DNA of 64,000 nt from CAXBNB01 sp040151475 (GCF_040151475.1 NZ_JBDKWG010000144.1:124001-188000); one strand, 5' to 3'. Numbered from the stretch's first letter, positions 17,328 through 27,285 are shown. Program-made: numbers and translations. Notes: generated from the letters alone by a model not told the origin.

Positions 17328-18914
17328 TCACGACTGTAATACTAATTTCGAAGTGACAGGATTATCCTGATGATTGATTATTTGCTGTGTGCTGTTTTGT
17401 TCTATGATTTCCCCCTGATGCATCACCATCACTCTTTCCGCCACAAATTTAATGACAGAAAAATCATGGGAGATAAAAATGTAAGTTAAGTTTAATTTAT
17501 TTCTCAAAGCCACCAGCAATTCCAGAATCTCCAATTTGACCGAAGCGTCCAGTGAGGAGACGGCTTCATCGAATATGATTAATTGGGGGTTAGCTGCCAG
17601 TGCTTTAGCAATACAAACTCTCTGCTTTTCTCCCCCTGACAAATGATGTGGCAACCTATCCATCAAATCGTGATCAAGGTTGACCATGTCAAATAAAACA
17701 GATGTCTGGTCTTTGTTGTAGCTGCCGTTGTATTTTAGTTTGTTGGTAACTAAGACCTCTTCAACGGCCTTTCCCACTTTTTGTTTTGGGCTTAGTGCCA
17801 ATCCTGGATTTTGAAACACCATTTGGATATCACCTTTCGCCATTTTATTCCCCATAAAGTCAATAGAACCCGAACTGCTTTTGAGCAACCCCGCAAGACA
17901 CCAGGCAAGCGAACTTTTTCCACTTCCTGACTCACCAAGAATTCCCAATGTTTCACCTTTTTGAATGGAAAAGCTGGCATTCTTTAATGCATGTAATTTT
18001 TTATTGAAAAAAACCGACCGACCACCTGAAGAAACATGGTGGATATTTAGGTTGGTTACAGTGAGAAATGGTTCTTCCAGCTTTTCTTGCCTCTCAGTTA
18101 TGCTTCTATTTGCTAATTTTTCACTGTTGAGAAATAGTTTTTGAGTGTATTCACTTTTCTCATCAGAGCTAAAATTTGCAGTGTCAATGGCATCTACCAT
18201 CTTTCCTTTGCTCATTACAAGGATTCTATCAGAATGATCCAGTGCCAACGACAGGTCATGGGAAATAAGCACAATGGACATTCCTTTACTTTCACATAAC
18301 ACTTGAAGGTATTCCAAAATAATCTGTTTGGAAGCAATGTCCAAAGAAGAAGTTGGTTCATCTGCAACCAACAGCGCAGGGTTTCTGATGGTAGCCATTA
18401 CCAACATCACCCGCTGGCATTCTCCCCCTGACAATTGGTTGGAGTAGGAATTATATATCTTCTCAGGAGTTGCAAATCCAACCTTTCCCAATTCCTCCAA
18501 AATATGTTTTACTGCTTCCTTTTTATCCAGGCCATCATCTAACAGCATGGCTTCCAATATTTGATGTCCGCATTTCATAACAGGATTCAAATAAAGGGTT
18601 GGTTCTTGAAAAAGCATGCTAAAAGTCTTGCCTCTCAGTGGATTTAGTTCATTTAATGAACTAATAGACAATTGCTGCTCTTTTTCGATATTGATGGATT
18701 GAAAAGTTGTGACCGCTTTTTCATCATTGATATTCAACAAAACACGTCCCAAAGTAGTTTTCCCTGAGCCTGTTTCCCCCACTATAGCCAAACGTTCACC
18801 TCTGTATATTGAAAAGCTGACATCTCTTAAGGCACATTGTTCGATGTTTTTCGCTTCATAACGAACCGTTAAACCCTGAATGCGAATAAGTGGTGAATTT
18901 TTTCCAGAATCCAT
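17328..18914 (-). CDS. ABC transporter ATP-binding protein with two fused nucleotide-binding domains
   Basis: 528 residues made of two ABC ATPase modules. The first has Walker A GETGSGKTT, signature LSGGECQRV and Walker B LLVADEPTS; the second has GESGSGKSS, LSGGEKQRV and LIIFDEAVS. This DppD-DppF-type fusion (YejF-like) normally energises peptide, nickel or microcin C uptake. No permease or binding protein is adjacent, so it either serves permeases elsewhere or was separated from them. It lies only six bases downstream of the exonuclease gene on the same strand. Confidence 0.9.
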   Translation of the reverse strand: MDSGKNSPLIRIQGLTVRYEAKNIEQCALRDVSFSIYRGERLAIVGETGSGKTTLGRVLLNINDEKAVTTFQSINIEKEQQLSISSLNELNPLRGKTFSMLFQEPTLYLNPVMKCGHQILEAMLLDDGLDKKEAVKHILEELGKVGFATPEKIYNSYSNQLSGGECQRVMLVMATIRNPALLVADEPTSSLDIASKQIILEYLQVLCESKGMSIVLISHDLSLALDHSDRILVMSKGKMVDAIDTANFSSDEKSEYTQKLFLNSEKLANRSITERQEKLEEPFLTVTNLNIHHVSSGGRSVFFNKKLHALKNASFSIQKGETLGILGESGSGKSSLAWCLAGLLKSSSGSIDFMGNKMAKGDIQMVFQNPGLALSPKQKVGKAVEEVLVTNKLKYNGSYNKDQTSVLFDMVNLDHDLMDRLPHHLSGGEKQRVCIAKALAANPQLIIFDEAVSSLDASVKLEILELLVALRNKLNLTYIFISHDFSVIKFVAERVMVMHQGEIIEQNSTQQIINHQDNPVTSKLVLQS

Positions 18915-18920
18915 TTAATA

Positions 18921-19640
18921 TCAATTCACAAAATGAATCCTATCGGGAGGTAGGATTTCTATTCCTTTTAATCGGAGAAATAGTTGAGCCGTAGCTTCCA
19001 CATCTCTGTTGCAATATTTTGCTATTTTTTCCAGATCATTTTCCTGATAGTAAACTGTAGAGACCATACTACCATCCATGTCCTCCTTGGGTGAAGGGAT
19101 ATCGAGAATGGCCGTAAGCAATTCCAGCGACGTAAAACTCTTTCGGTCACCAAATTTCCATAATTCCATGGTGTCGATGTGTCCGACTTCCCAGGGTTTT
19201 TTACCAGAGAGTTGAAGAAAACCCGGAATGTCTATCCTGTTGACCACCATACGCCTTGCCATATACGGAAAGTCAAATTCCTTTCCATTGTGTGCGCATA
19301 GCTTGATTTTCTGTTCATCCAGTTTTTTGTTTATTGTTTGAATGAATTCTTCCAAAAGTGCTTTTTCATCGTCGTTGTAGAGTGCCTTAATCCGTAAGTT
19401 GAGATTCCCTTCTTTATCAGTATAAAAGACGCCAATGGAAATGACTACCACTTTGCCAAACTCTGAGTAAATCCCAGCCCTTTCGGCATACAATTCCTCA
19501 GCACTCATTTCCTCATCATTTTTCAGGTAGATGGATTTCTTCACCCATAAATTTTGCATCCTTTCTGACAAGTCAGAAAAAGTTGGCTTCTCCGAAACCG
19601 TCTCAATGTCAATGAATATTAGGTTTTTTAAAAATTTCAT
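18921..19640 (-). CDS. DEDD-type 3'-5' exonuclease (PolB-like exonuclease)
   Basis: 239 residues from the ATG at 19640; a TTG two codons further upstream is less likely. The four acidic motifs can be followed: FIDIET near the start, CAHNGKEFDFPYMARRM, HIDTMELWKFGD, and YCNRDVEATAQLFLRL. This is the stand-alone exonuclease family related to the proofreading domain of family B polymerases. No polymerase domain is attached. It likely trims DNA or RNA 3' ends; the biological role is not known to me. Confidence 0.85.
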   Translation of the reverse strand: MKFLKNLIFIDIETVSEKPTFSDLSERMQNLWVKKSIYLKNDEEMSAEELYAERAGIYSEFGKVVVISIGVFYTDKEGNLNLRIKALYNDDEKALLEEFIQTINKKLDEQKIKLCAHNGKEFDFPYMARRMVVNRIDIPGFLQLSGKKPWEVGHIDTMELWKFGDRKSFTSLELLTAILDIPSPKEDMDGSMVSTVYYQENDLEKIAKYCNRDVEATAQLFLRLKGIEILPPDRIHFVN

Positions 19641-19654
19641 AGTCAAATATTTTG

Positions 19655-19700
19655 AGTCATTGCGAGGCAGTCTGTTTGAACGGACAGGCTACTTATTTCT
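19655..19700. repeat. GC-rich hairpin, probable dispersed-repeat fragment
   Basis: The gap between the exonuclease and MBL genes contains a TCATTGCGAGG element followed by a hairpin with arms GTCTGTT (19670-19676) and AACGGAC (19679-19685, one T:G pair). TCATTGCGAGG-type elements recur in many bacterial genomes as interspersed repeats. Only one copy is visible here, so the repeat status is inference. Confidence 0.35.
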
Positions 19701-19741
19701 ATGTCTAAATTTGTGATTACTAATTGTCTATGTAATGTTAA

Positions 19742-20638
19742 TCAATTCACTTCAGCTTTTTTCTTCCAATACCTCATCAAACCAGCAACACTCATCCAAG
19801 AAGGATTGGCTGCTTCATACAGTTGAATGTCCTTATCATTTAAACTAACCTTTTTCAACTGTCCTGCCACATGCTGCATAAACTGTGGCACCATTTCTTC
19901 ATTGGTTTCACCAGCTTCCCAATGCGATTTTATCCATGCCGACCAATCGTCCAGCATTGCTTCCAGTTCATTAAAATGTTGGTCTATGTTTTCAATTTTG
20001 TCGTAGTGAGTCAGGTACAGTTGCTTCGGGTTCAATCGCCTTAAAATGGCGATCGAATTTTTCCAATCTTCAATATTGATATCCGGTGGGGGGCAGGGAG
20101 GCACAACGATTCCCTGATCAATTTTTACTCCGGCAACATCTCCGGTAAAGACCACATCATCTAGCTGCCAGGCAATATGATGCCTGGCATGGCCAGGCGT
20201 ATGCCAGCTTTTTAAAGCCACATCTCCAATTTCGATTACCTCTTCATCTCCCACTTCTACCAACTGCTTTACAGGAATTTTTTTCATCTGTCCCCACAGT
20301 TCATCCATTTTGTCTCCATAGATACGAGTGGCAGATTCCATCAACCTAGACGGATCTTCCATGTTTTTCGCCCCAAAAGGATGGACATAAATTTTTGCGC
20401 CATGCTCAGCGAATACCCAGGCAGCTCCGGCATGATCCAGGTGTATATGGGTAAGAAAAACATGCTTGATATCCTCAATCTTATATCCATGTACAGCCAG
20501 TTCATTTTCCATTGCTTTTATGGTAGAATGTGGCCCAGTCTCTATCAATATTGGTCCTTCAGAAGATTCAATCAAAAAAGAGGCAATGGTGTGGGGTAGA
20601 TTCAGAAACTGGAGATCTAGTACATGGATTTTACTCAT
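19742..20638 (-). CDS. metallo-beta-lactamase-fold hydrolase
   Basis: 298 residues. The zinc-binding motif THIHLDH (His64, His66, Asp68, His69) is followed by HTPGHARHHIAW and a downstream FTGDVAGV Asp ligand and LTHYDK His, so both metal sites are complete. This subgroup is close to glyoxalase II-like hydrolases; the substrate cannot be deduced. Monocistronic by position, 101 bases from the exonuclease gene and divergent from yaaA. Confidence 0.85.
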   Translation of the reverse strand: MSKIHVLDLQFLNLPHTIASFLIESSEGPILIETGPHSTIKAMENELAVHGYKIEDIKHVFLTHIHLDHAGAAWVFAEHGAKIYVHPFGAKNMEDPSRLMESATRIYGDKMDELWGQMKKIPVKQLVEVGDEEVIEIGDVALKSWHTPGHARHHIAWQLDDVVFTGDVAGVKIDQGIVVPPCPPPDINIEDWKNSIAILRRLNPKQLYLTHYDKIENIDQHFNELEAMLDDWSAWIKSHWEAGETNEEMVPQFMQHVAGQLKKVSLNDKDIQLYEAANPSWMSVAGLMRYWKKKAEVN

Positions 20639-20841
20639 AAATAGGAGATTAGACTTTAAACAAATATCCTAACTAAAAGAGGCAAAAACAAACTATACCG
20701 GGATTAGAAGAATAGGTTAGTAAATATCCTTACCCTAGATTTTTACTTGAAAAGGGATTGGAGTTTTTAGGGTTATCTCCAAAATATTTTTCTATCACCT
20801 GTTGTTTCCGTTATTTTTACTTTTCATTATCTAATTCATCT

Positions 20842-21603
20842 ATGCTGCTACTTATTTCCCCAGCCAAGTCCGTTGATTTCGAATCTCCAGCGAATACTTC
20901 TATTGCTACTCAACCTGATTTTGTGGCTGAATCCACAAGGCTGATTAAAAAGATGGGGACTTTTTCTCGTAAAAAAGTGGGTGAATTGATGAGCATCAGC
21001 CCCGAACTTGCCGCACTTAATGTTGATCGCTATCAGAAGTGGACTCCAGAGCCAAAAAAAGAAGATACAAAGCAGGCATTACTGGCTTTTAATGGTGAAG
21101 TTTTCAGAGGGCTGAATGCCAAAGAAATGAATGAAGGAGACTTACAGTTTGCACAGGATCACCTGCGAATATTGTCAGGGCTGTACGGGTTGCTGCGACC
21201 ATTGGATTTGATTCAGCCCTATCGCCTGGAGATGGGCACCAGGCTCAAGTACTACAGTTACAACAATCTTTACCAATTTTGGGGTGATAAAATCACCAAG
21301 AGAATCAATGCTGATTTGGGTGAATCAAAATGTGTGGTAAATCTGGCCTCCACGGAATATTATAAATCGGTACTAGAACCGAAACTCAAGGTTAATGTGA
21401 TTACGCCAATCTTCAAAGATTTTAGTAAAGGAGAATACAGAGTGCTTATGACTTACGCCAAAAACGCACGGGGAGTGATGGCCAACTACATTATTAAAAA
21501 TCGCATCACCGAGCCGGAACGGATGAAGTCATTCAATGAAAATGGCTATGTATTCGATCCTTCCCTGTCAGACGAATCGAATTGGGTCTTTACCAGAGGC
21601 TAG
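20842..21603 (+). CDS. yaaA: YaaA family peroxide-stress protein
   Basis: The ATG at 20842 gives 253 residues beginning MLLLISPAKSVDF, the family's conserved start; the longer frame adds an unlikely N-terminus. Other family segments are FNGEVFRGLNA, LRILSGLYGLLRPLDLIQPYRLEMG and a late VMANYIIKNRI. In E. coli YaaA lowers free iron and Fenton damage during hydrogen peroxide stress and binds DNA. It stands alone between divergent MBL and downstream hydrolase genes. Confidence 0.93.
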   Translation: MLLLISPAKSVDFESPANTSIATQPDFVAESTRLIKKMGTFSRKKVGELMSISPELAALNVDRYQKWTPEPKKEDTKQALLAFNGEVFRGLNAKEMNEGDLQFAQDHLRILSGLYGLLRPLDLIQPYRLEMGTRLKYYSYNNLYQFWGDKITKRINADLGESKCVVNLASTEYYKSVLEPKLKVNVITPIFKDFSKGEYRVLMTYAKNARGVMANYIIKNRITEPERMKSFNENGYVFDPSLSDESNWVFTRG

Positions 21604-21663
21604 TTTCAGGACGGAAATTTCTTTCTTTCTTATTCCCATAAACATTCGCTACTTTAGACCACC

Positions 21664-22500
21664 ATGTGGACATACATAGCAATCGGATTTGGAATTTATA
21701 TACTGATTTCCACTATTGTATTTTTTGTGCAGGAATACTTCATGTTTCATCCTGAAAAGCTCCCGGAAGATTTCGAATACAGGTTTGACGTGCCTTTCGA
21801 AGAACATTTTTTTGATGTGGAAGAAGGGGTACGAATCAATGGACTTCACTTTAAGGTCAACAAACCAAAAGGCATAGTCATCTATTTTCATGGCAACACC
21901 CGAAGCATAAAGGGGTGGAGCAAATACGCCAAAGATTTTACCAGAAACGATTATGATGTGTTGATCATCGACTATCGTGGGTTTGGCAAAAGCACTGGAA
22001 AACGACAAGAAAAGGCCATGTACCGGGACAGTCAATACATCTACAATCAGGTGAGGGGCTGGTTTCCTGAAGATCAAATCATAATTTATGGAAGGTCGAT
22101 GGGCTCAGGGTTTGCTGCAAAACTGGCATCCAAAAACAGGCCCAGAATGTTGATTCTGGATGCACCTTATTACAGCTTTTCACAGTTGACCAACAGATGG
22201 TTGTTTTTCTTGCCACTGTCAATTTTGCTTAAATTTCACATTCGTACGGACATCTGGATCAAATACGTGAGGTGTCCCGTTTACATTATTCATGGCACAA
22301 AAGACAGCCTCATTCCCTACCGATCCAGCGTAAAGTTGAGGAAAGAAGCCCCATTGACCACAAGGCTAATCCCAATCCATGGAGGCAGACACAACGATCT
22401 GCCTACATTCAAAGAATACCACAACCATCTATCAGAAATACTCAACGACAAACACGATGTAATTTTTGACAAGGGTCTTCGAGATCATCTGGATTTTTAG
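21664..22500 (+). CDS. alpha/beta hydrolase with N-terminal membrane anchor (ABHD13/BEM46-like)
   Basis: 278 residues. A single hydrophobic helix (about 3-22) is followed by an alpha/beta hydrolase domain with VIYFHGNTRSIKGW (oxyanion region), the nucleophile elbow IYGRSMGSGFAAK (Ser in GRSMG), an acidic residue in HGTKDSLIPY and the catalytic His in HGGRHNDL. The anchored architecture resembles BEM46/ABHD13 and ABHD17-like esterases. The substrate is unknown. A 93-residue hypothetical follows 37 bases later. Confidence 0.87.
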   Translation: MWTYIAIGFGIYILISTIVFFVQEYFMFHPEKLPEDFEYRFDVPFEEHFFDVEEGVRINGLHFKVNKPKGIVIYFHGNTRSIKGWSKYAKDFTRNDYDVLIIDYRGFGKSTGKRQEKAMYRDSQYIYNQVRGWFPEDQIIIYGRSMGSGFAAKLASKNRPRMLILDAPYYSFSQLTNRWLFFLPLSILLKFHIRTDIWIKYVRCPVYIIHGTKDSLIPYRSSVKLRKEAPLTTRLIPIHGGRHNDLPTFKEYHNHLSEILNDKHDVIFDKGLRDHLDF

Positions 22501-22537
22501 TAACTTCATTTTGATAAAATTTTAGAATATAGTATTG

Positions 22538-22819
22538 ATGGAGTCATTTTTAAGTTTGCCACTTTTGGATAAGACCAGGGCATTGTATCTGGACGGCACT
22601 TTTGTAATTGACATCAGATATTACAAGTATAAAATCAACCTATACCTCTATGCAAATCATTATTTTGAAGTATTTATAAATGACAAAACCTCACAGATTG
22701 AAAAAATTGAACCATTGCCTTTTGAATCTACCAGGCTAAAATTTTATGCTGATCAGCTGAAAATTGGCAGAAGCAAGATTCGGGAGAAAAGGGGATATTA
22801 TAATACTGTCAGGTTGTGA
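22538..22819 (+). CDS. small protein of unknown function
   Basis: 93 residues from the ATG at 22538; a TTG codon directly before it is a less likely start. No signal peptide or membrane segment is visible. The sequence reads as several short beta strands with many aromatics (RYYKYKINLYLYANHYFEVFI lies in the centre and is one conserved-looking block) and a Lys/Arg-rich C-terminus. It follows the hydrolase in the same direction. I do not recognise a family. Confidence 0.6.
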   Translation: MESFLSLPLLDKTRALYLDGTFVIDIRYYKYKINLYLYANHYFEVFINDKTSQIEKIEPLPFESTRLKFYADQLKIGRSKIREKRGYYNTVRL

Positions 22820-22885
22820 TAGTTCACATACCAATCGTAAAAATTTACAGGTCTAAAATTAGAAGCAAGATAAATATTACCTTCC

Positions 22886-24193
22886 CTAAATCTTCATCAT
22901 AAACCATTTGGCCAATACCTTGTAATTCACTTTAGTGCCATGCATGAAAATACCTATGCGGTAAATCCTTCCGGCAAACCAGGTAGTCGCCAGAAAACCA
23001 CCTACAACAGATAGCATTGATGCCGCTATTTGCCAGATGGGTACGTCAAAAGGAATACGCATCATCATAACTACCGGGGCAGTAAAAGGAATAATGGAAG
23101 TCCATACAGCCAGTGATCCGTGAGGTTCTTTTAAGATGGCGGCAATGATTACCATGGAAAAAATCAGGGGAATAGTAATAGGTAGCATGAATTGCTGAGA
23201 ATCAGCATCGCTATCCACTGCCGATCCTACAGCAGCAAACAATGCTCCGTAAAGCAGATATCCTCCCAGAAAATAGAAAACAAAGCAGCCTATTACCAAT
23301 GGGAAGTTGACCTTCTTAAGGGCATCAAATATTACATTTCCGGTATCTGCTTTTACCGGGGTTTTAATCGGCTGATTCTGAGCCAGAGATTCTATCTTGT
23401 CAGGTTCTACGTCCTTCAATAAAATGGCTGAACCCACAGAAACAATTCCGGTAGAAAGAGCTGTCCAAAGTAAAAATTGAGTCAGCCCAACTGCTCCCAC
23501 TCCGATTATTTTTCCCATCATCAGTTGAAAAGGTTTTACCGATGAAATGATTACTTCTATTACTTTACTTGTTTTTTCTTCTATCACTCCTCTCATAATC
23601 TGTGCACCATAGAAGAAAATGAAAAAGTAAATTAAGAAAGCACTGATGTAGCCAACAGCAGAAGATGCTTCTGAACTACTTTCATTTTCGGTTCCTGCTT
23701 TAGACAGGTTATAAGTACTAAGTTCTACTCTGGCTTTGAGTTGCTCAAGTTGTTCTTTTTCGATTCCTGAATTGATCAATTTGATGTTTTCCAGCTCTGT
23801 TCTGATCTTACCCTCTATTGTTTTTTCCAGGCTAAAACCGGGATTGTTGAATGAATAGAAAGATATTTCCGCCTTGTTGTTTATATCAATTTCAGGGATA
23901 TAAAGTAATGACACTCCTTTATTGTTAATCAATTCTGCTTTGGCCTCTTCCAATGATTTGTGCGTCATTTCGAATTTAACAGAACCATTGTTTTCCATTT
24001 TTCCATCGAAATATCCGGACTCGTCCAATACCCAAATGACTTTCTGATCTGTGCTTTCTCTGGTCGCCAACCAGGTGGGCACTATGGCTATCCCGGCAAA
24101 TAACAACGGTCCTAAAATGGTCATGATGATAAATGACTTTTTCCTGACACGACTCAAATATTCACGAGCGATTATTAAACCTATCTTACCCAT
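22886..24193 (-). CDS. ABC-2 type exporter permease (NatB-like)
   Basis: 435 residues: one N-terminal helix (about 20-42), a large extracytoplasmic domain (about 45-175), then a cluster of five or six helices (about 180-420), the standard NatB/YhaP layout. The segment MRGVIEEKTSKVIEVIISSVKP just after the second helix matches the conserved ABC-2 coupling region. It overlaps the ATPase gene by eight bases, so the two form one transporter. In Bacillus NatAB exports Na+, but many homologues have other substrates. Confidence 0.88.
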   Translation of the reverse strand: MGKIGLIIAREYLSRVRKKSFIIMTILGPLLFAGIAIVPTWLATRESTDQKVIWVLDESGYFDGKMENNGSVKFEMTHKSLEEAKAELINNKGVSLLYIPEIDINNKAEISFYSFNNPGFSLEKTIEGKIRTELENIKLINSGIEKEQLEQLKARVELSTYNLSKAGTENESSSEASSAVGYISAFLIYFFIFFYGAQIMRGVIEEKTSKVIEVIISSVKPFQLMMGKIIGVGAVGLTQFLLWTALSTGIVSVGSAILLKDVEPDKIESLAQNQPIKTPVKADTGNVIFDALKKVNFPLVIGCFVFYFLGGYLLYGALFAAVGSAVDSDADSQQFMLPITIPLIFSMVIIAAILKEPHGSLAVWTSIIPFTAPVVMMMRIPFDVPIWQIAASMLSVVGGFLATTWFAGRIYRIGIFMHGTKVNYKVLAKWFMMKI

Positions 24194-25097
24194 TGTTTGA
24201 ATTGGTTACTTGTGAAATAAAAATATCATTGATCGAAGGTATTTTTTCATTGGCTGATACAATCTCTACCTTATCGGCCAGGCTCCTCAGCAAGTCGTTA
24301 AGATTTTCTCTACCTGGAATTTGTATTTCCGATCGAAAAATCTGATCATTCTCGGTAGAAGAAAGACAAGTATATCCATTCAACAATACGTCCAGATTTC
24401 CCCGGTGCTCTATTATGAATGTATTGCTTCGAAATTGATTGCGAATTTCATTCTTTGGGCCATTCAATATAGTAGTCGCATCGTGAATCAAACAGATATG
24501 ATCACAAAGTTCCTCCACAGATTCCATTCTGTGAGTGGAGAAAATTATGGTAGTTCCCTCATCTCTCAATTGCAAAATTTCGTCTTTGATTAAATTGGCA
24601 TTGACCGGATCAAAACCTGAAAAAGGTTCATCTAAAATGATGAGTTGAGGCTTGTGCATCACCGTAGCGATAAACTGTACTTTCTGCTGCATCCCTTTCG
24701 AAAGGTCTTCCACATTTTTATGATACCAGGAGGAGATATCCAGTTTTTCAAACCATTCTTTAATAATCCTGACAGCATCAGATTTGGCCATTCCTTTGAG
24801 TCTGGCCAGATATACCAATTGCTCTGCCACCTTCATCTTTTTGTAGAGCCCTCTTTCCTCCGGTAAATAACCCATAGCTCTGACGTGATCGGGTTCAAGT
24901 GGTTTACCATTGAAAATGATTTCACCCGCATCCGGCATGATAATGTTGGTGATAATCCGGATCAGGGTGGTTTTTCCAGCTCCATTGGGACCCAGGAGTC
25001 CAAAAATACTGTTCTGAGGAATATTCAGGTGGATATCTTTCAGAGCCTGGTGATCTCCGTAAGACTTACTTATTCCTCTTATACTGAGAATGTCCAA
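24186..25097 (-). CDS. ABC transporter ATP-binding protein (NatA-like)
   Basis: 303 residues with Walker A GPNGAGKTT, the signature DLSKGMQQKVQ (LSKGM in place of LSGGQ, common in this subfamily), Walker B LIILDEPFSGFDPV and a switch His in STHRM. A C-terminal regulatory extension follows. It is the ATPase of the exporter formed with the overlapping downstream permease. The substrate is unknown; sodium, antibiotics and lipids are all possible in this family. Confidence 0.9.
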   Translation of the reverse strand: MDILSIRGISKSYGDHQALKDIHLNIPQNSIFGLLGPNGAGKTTLIRIITNIIMPDAGEIIFNGKPLEPDHVRAMGYLPEERGLYKKMKVAEQLVYLARLKGMAKSDAVRIIKEWFEKLDISSWYHKNVEDLSKGMQQKVQFIATVMHKPQLIILDEPFSGFDPVNANLIKDEILQLRDEGTTIIFSTHRMESVEELCDHICLIHDATTILNGPKNEIRNQFRSNTFIIEHRGNLDVLLNGYTCLSSTENDQIFRSEIQIPGRENLNDLLRSLADKVEIVSANEKIPSINDIFISQVTNSNNG

Positions 25098-25166
25098 AGT
25101 AAAGTGGTTTAGGTTTCATTGGTGTTAGTATCCAAATGTAAACCATTATTACAGAGTCCCAGAATT

Positions 25167-25784
25167 TTAAATCAAATTATTGGCGTATGCAAATTTGATC
25201 AAGCCAACAAGAGAGTTTGTTTTTGTTTTTCTGAAAATGTTTTTGCGGTGGGTTTCCACGGTTCGCTCACTGATAAAAAGTTCTTCGGCTATCATTTTAT
25301 TGGTAAACTCCTTGGCTATCAACTTCAAAATTTCTCGTTCTCTTTCGGTAAGGAGTTTTTGCTCGTCTGGTTGGTGGAGGTTGCGCACCAGCATACCATT
25401 AATTTCATTGCTCACAAACAGGTTGCCTTTTTTCACCGAATAAAGTGCATCAATCAATTCATCTTTGGAATCCTTTTTCAAAACATACCCGTCAATTCCT
25501 TCTTTCAATATTTCTTTTACCAGATGAGATTCATTGTGCATACTTAGTACCAATATTTTTATCTCAGGCCAGAGTCTTTTTACCTTTCTCACAAGGGTAA
25601 GTCCATCATCATCGGGTAAGTTGTAGTCCGTTACCAATACATCGATGTGATGCATTTTGAGAAATTCCATGGCTGCAGCGACTGTGCCTGCCGTACCAAC
25701 GATTTCCATTTCTTCGTCGGTCTTCAACAAAGCAACTAATCCATCCAACATGATGGCGTGATCATCAACCAAAAAAACCTTCAT
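25167..25784 (-). CDS. NarL/LuxR-type response regulator
   Basis: I prefer the ATG at 25784 (205 residues beginning MKVFLVDDH); a longer frame adds 16 non-family residues. The receiver domain (1-120) has the acidic pair Asp7/Asp8, phosphoacceptor Asp53 (VTDYNLP) and a Lys in KKDSKDEL. The LuxR helix-turn-helix follows (about 140-205: LTEREREILKLIAKEFTNK, then ISERTVETHRKNIFRKT). No histidine kinase is adjacent, so it is an orphan regulator here. Its position before the ABC exporter genes makes them possible targets, which is inference. Confidence 0.92.
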   Translation of the reverse strand: MKVFLVDDHAIMLDGLVALLKTDEEMEIVGTAGTVAAAMEFLKMHHIDVLVTDYNLPDDDGLTLVRKVKRLWPEIKILVLSMHNESHLVKEILKEGIDGYVLKKDSKDELIDALYSVKKGNLFVSNEINGMLVRNLHQPDEQKLLTEREREILKLIAKEFTNKMIAEELFISERTVETHRKNIFRKTKTNSLVGLIKFAYANNLI

Positions 25785-25920
25785 TCTCTTTTTCTTTGTT
25801 TTTGAAATATGAAGATAAGATAAAAAGTCCATGCCCGAAAATTAGTAGGAATAAAATGAATTTTCTATCCTAGTTAGAGCGTAAAGAACTATCCGTACCA
25901 GCACTTACATGTTGATGTTG

Positions 25921-27270
25921 TCAAGGTAAATTGCCCAAATATCTTTTGGCTTCTTTTAAAACTTTTGGGGCTAGATAGACTGCAGAGATCATCGTAGGAA
26001 AAGCCATCATGGCGTACATAAAGTCGATGAGGCTCACCACTGCGGCCAAACTGGAAACTGAGCCTATGACTATGATACCCACATACCAGTAATTGAAATA
26101 TTCGCTGTACCTGGCACCTATTAAAAAGGAAAGGCATTTTTTGCCATAATAAGAAGCTCCAAAAATGGTGGTAAACGCAAAGATCAGTACGCAGATAGCG
26201 AGTATGTAGGTTCCTATTCCGGGCATGGAAATTTCGAATGCCTTAACGGTTAGAGATATTCCGTTGAGGTCTCCGGTTTTCCAAACACCAGTTATGAGAA
26301 TTGCCAATCCTGTTAATGTACATATTATGATTGTATCGATCAATGGGCCAAGCATAGCTACCAATCCTTCACGGACAGGCTCTGATGTTTTGGCAGCACC
26401 ATGCATCATTGGTGCAGTACCAATTCCTGCTTCATTGGAAAAAGCGGCTCTTCTCGCTCCGGTTACAATAATTGCCCCAACTGCTCCACCAAGTGCAGCA
26501 TTGGCACTAAATGCATCTTCGATAATAAGTAAGAAAGTAGGCAGTATTTCAGAAGCATTCGCAAGCAATATAAATACTACACTTCCTACATATAGAATCA
26601 CCATTGCCGGAACCAGTTTGCCTGCTACCCGGCCTATTCTTTTAATTCCTCCAAAAATGACCAGGCCTGTCAACACAGTAATTAATAAACCAATGGATAG
26701 ATTGACTGCAAGTTCGTTTTCCCCATTCCATCCGTTTGGTGTCAGCAAAATGTCCTTAGTTACCTGCACAAGTTGATTGGTTTGAAATACGGGGGTGGCA
26801 GCAAAAAAACCTGCTACACAAAAAAACAAGGCCAGAGGTTTCCAGCGTTTACCCATTCCTTCGGTGATCACGTACATTGGCCCTCCCTGGATATTGCCGT
26901 CTGAGTCTTTGCCTCTGTACATCACTGCCAGGGTACAAGTAAAAAATTTGGTAGTAATTCCAAAAACAGCACTAATCCACATCCAAAAAACAGCTCCCGG
27001 ACCACCTGTGGCTATGGCTACAGCAACTCCACTGATATTGCCCATACCTACTGTAGATGCCAAATGACTGGACAAGGCTTCAAAATGACTTATTTCACCT
27101 GCACCTTTAGATTCATCATATTTTCCTCTGAGGATATTAACAGCATGTCTGAAATATTGCAATGGGAGCAGTCTTGAATATACAGTGAAAAAAATACCCC
27201 CTCCCAGAAGCAAAACAAGCAAAGGTGTTCCCCAGACAAAATTGGCAGCATCTACTATAAATTCTTCCAA
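25921..27270 (-). CDS. sodium:alanine (amino acid carrier) symporter, AlsT/DagA family
   Basis: 449 residues, about ten transmembrane helices. The family signature ALSSHLASTVGMGNISGVAVAI (split by the conserved G-N-I-S-G) lies at about 65-85, with GGPMYVITEGMGKRWK and the central FSNEAGIGTAPMMHGAAK. These proteins import alanine, glycine or D-alanine with Na+. It lies 15 bases downstream of the GDSL esterase on the same strand. Confidence 0.93.
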   Translation of the reverse strand: MEEFIVDAANFVWGTPLLVLLLGGGIFFTVYSRLLPLQYFRHAVNILRGKYDESKGAGEISHFEALSSHLASTVGMGNISGVAVAIATGGPGAVFWMWISAVFGITTKFFTCTLAVMYRGKDSDGNIQGGPMYVITEGMGKRWKPLALFFCVAGFFAATPVFQTNQLVQVTKDILLTPNGWNGENELAVNLSIGLLITVLTGLVIFGGIKRIGRVAGKLVPAMVILYVGSVVFILLANASEILPTFLLIIEDAFSANAALGGAVGAIIVTGARRAAFSNEAGIGTAPMMHGAAKTSEPVREGLVAMLGPLIDTIIICTLTGLAILITGVWKTGDLNGISLTVKAFEISMPGIGTYILAICVLIFAFTTIFGASYYGKKCLSFLIGARYSEYFNYWYVGIIVIGSVSSLAAVVSLIDFMYAMMAFPTMISAVYLAPKVLKEAKRYLGNLP

Positions 27271-27285
27271 GGTCTTTTGTTTTAG

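Noticed and set aside
25119..25547. 142-codon plus-strand frame opposite the LuxR-type regulator
   Set aside because: Antisense shadow of a receiver/HTH protein; no independent support.
26225..26776. 183-codon antisense frame within the alanine symporter gene
   Set aside because: It is the mirror of a clear membrane-protein gene, with composition that follows from it.
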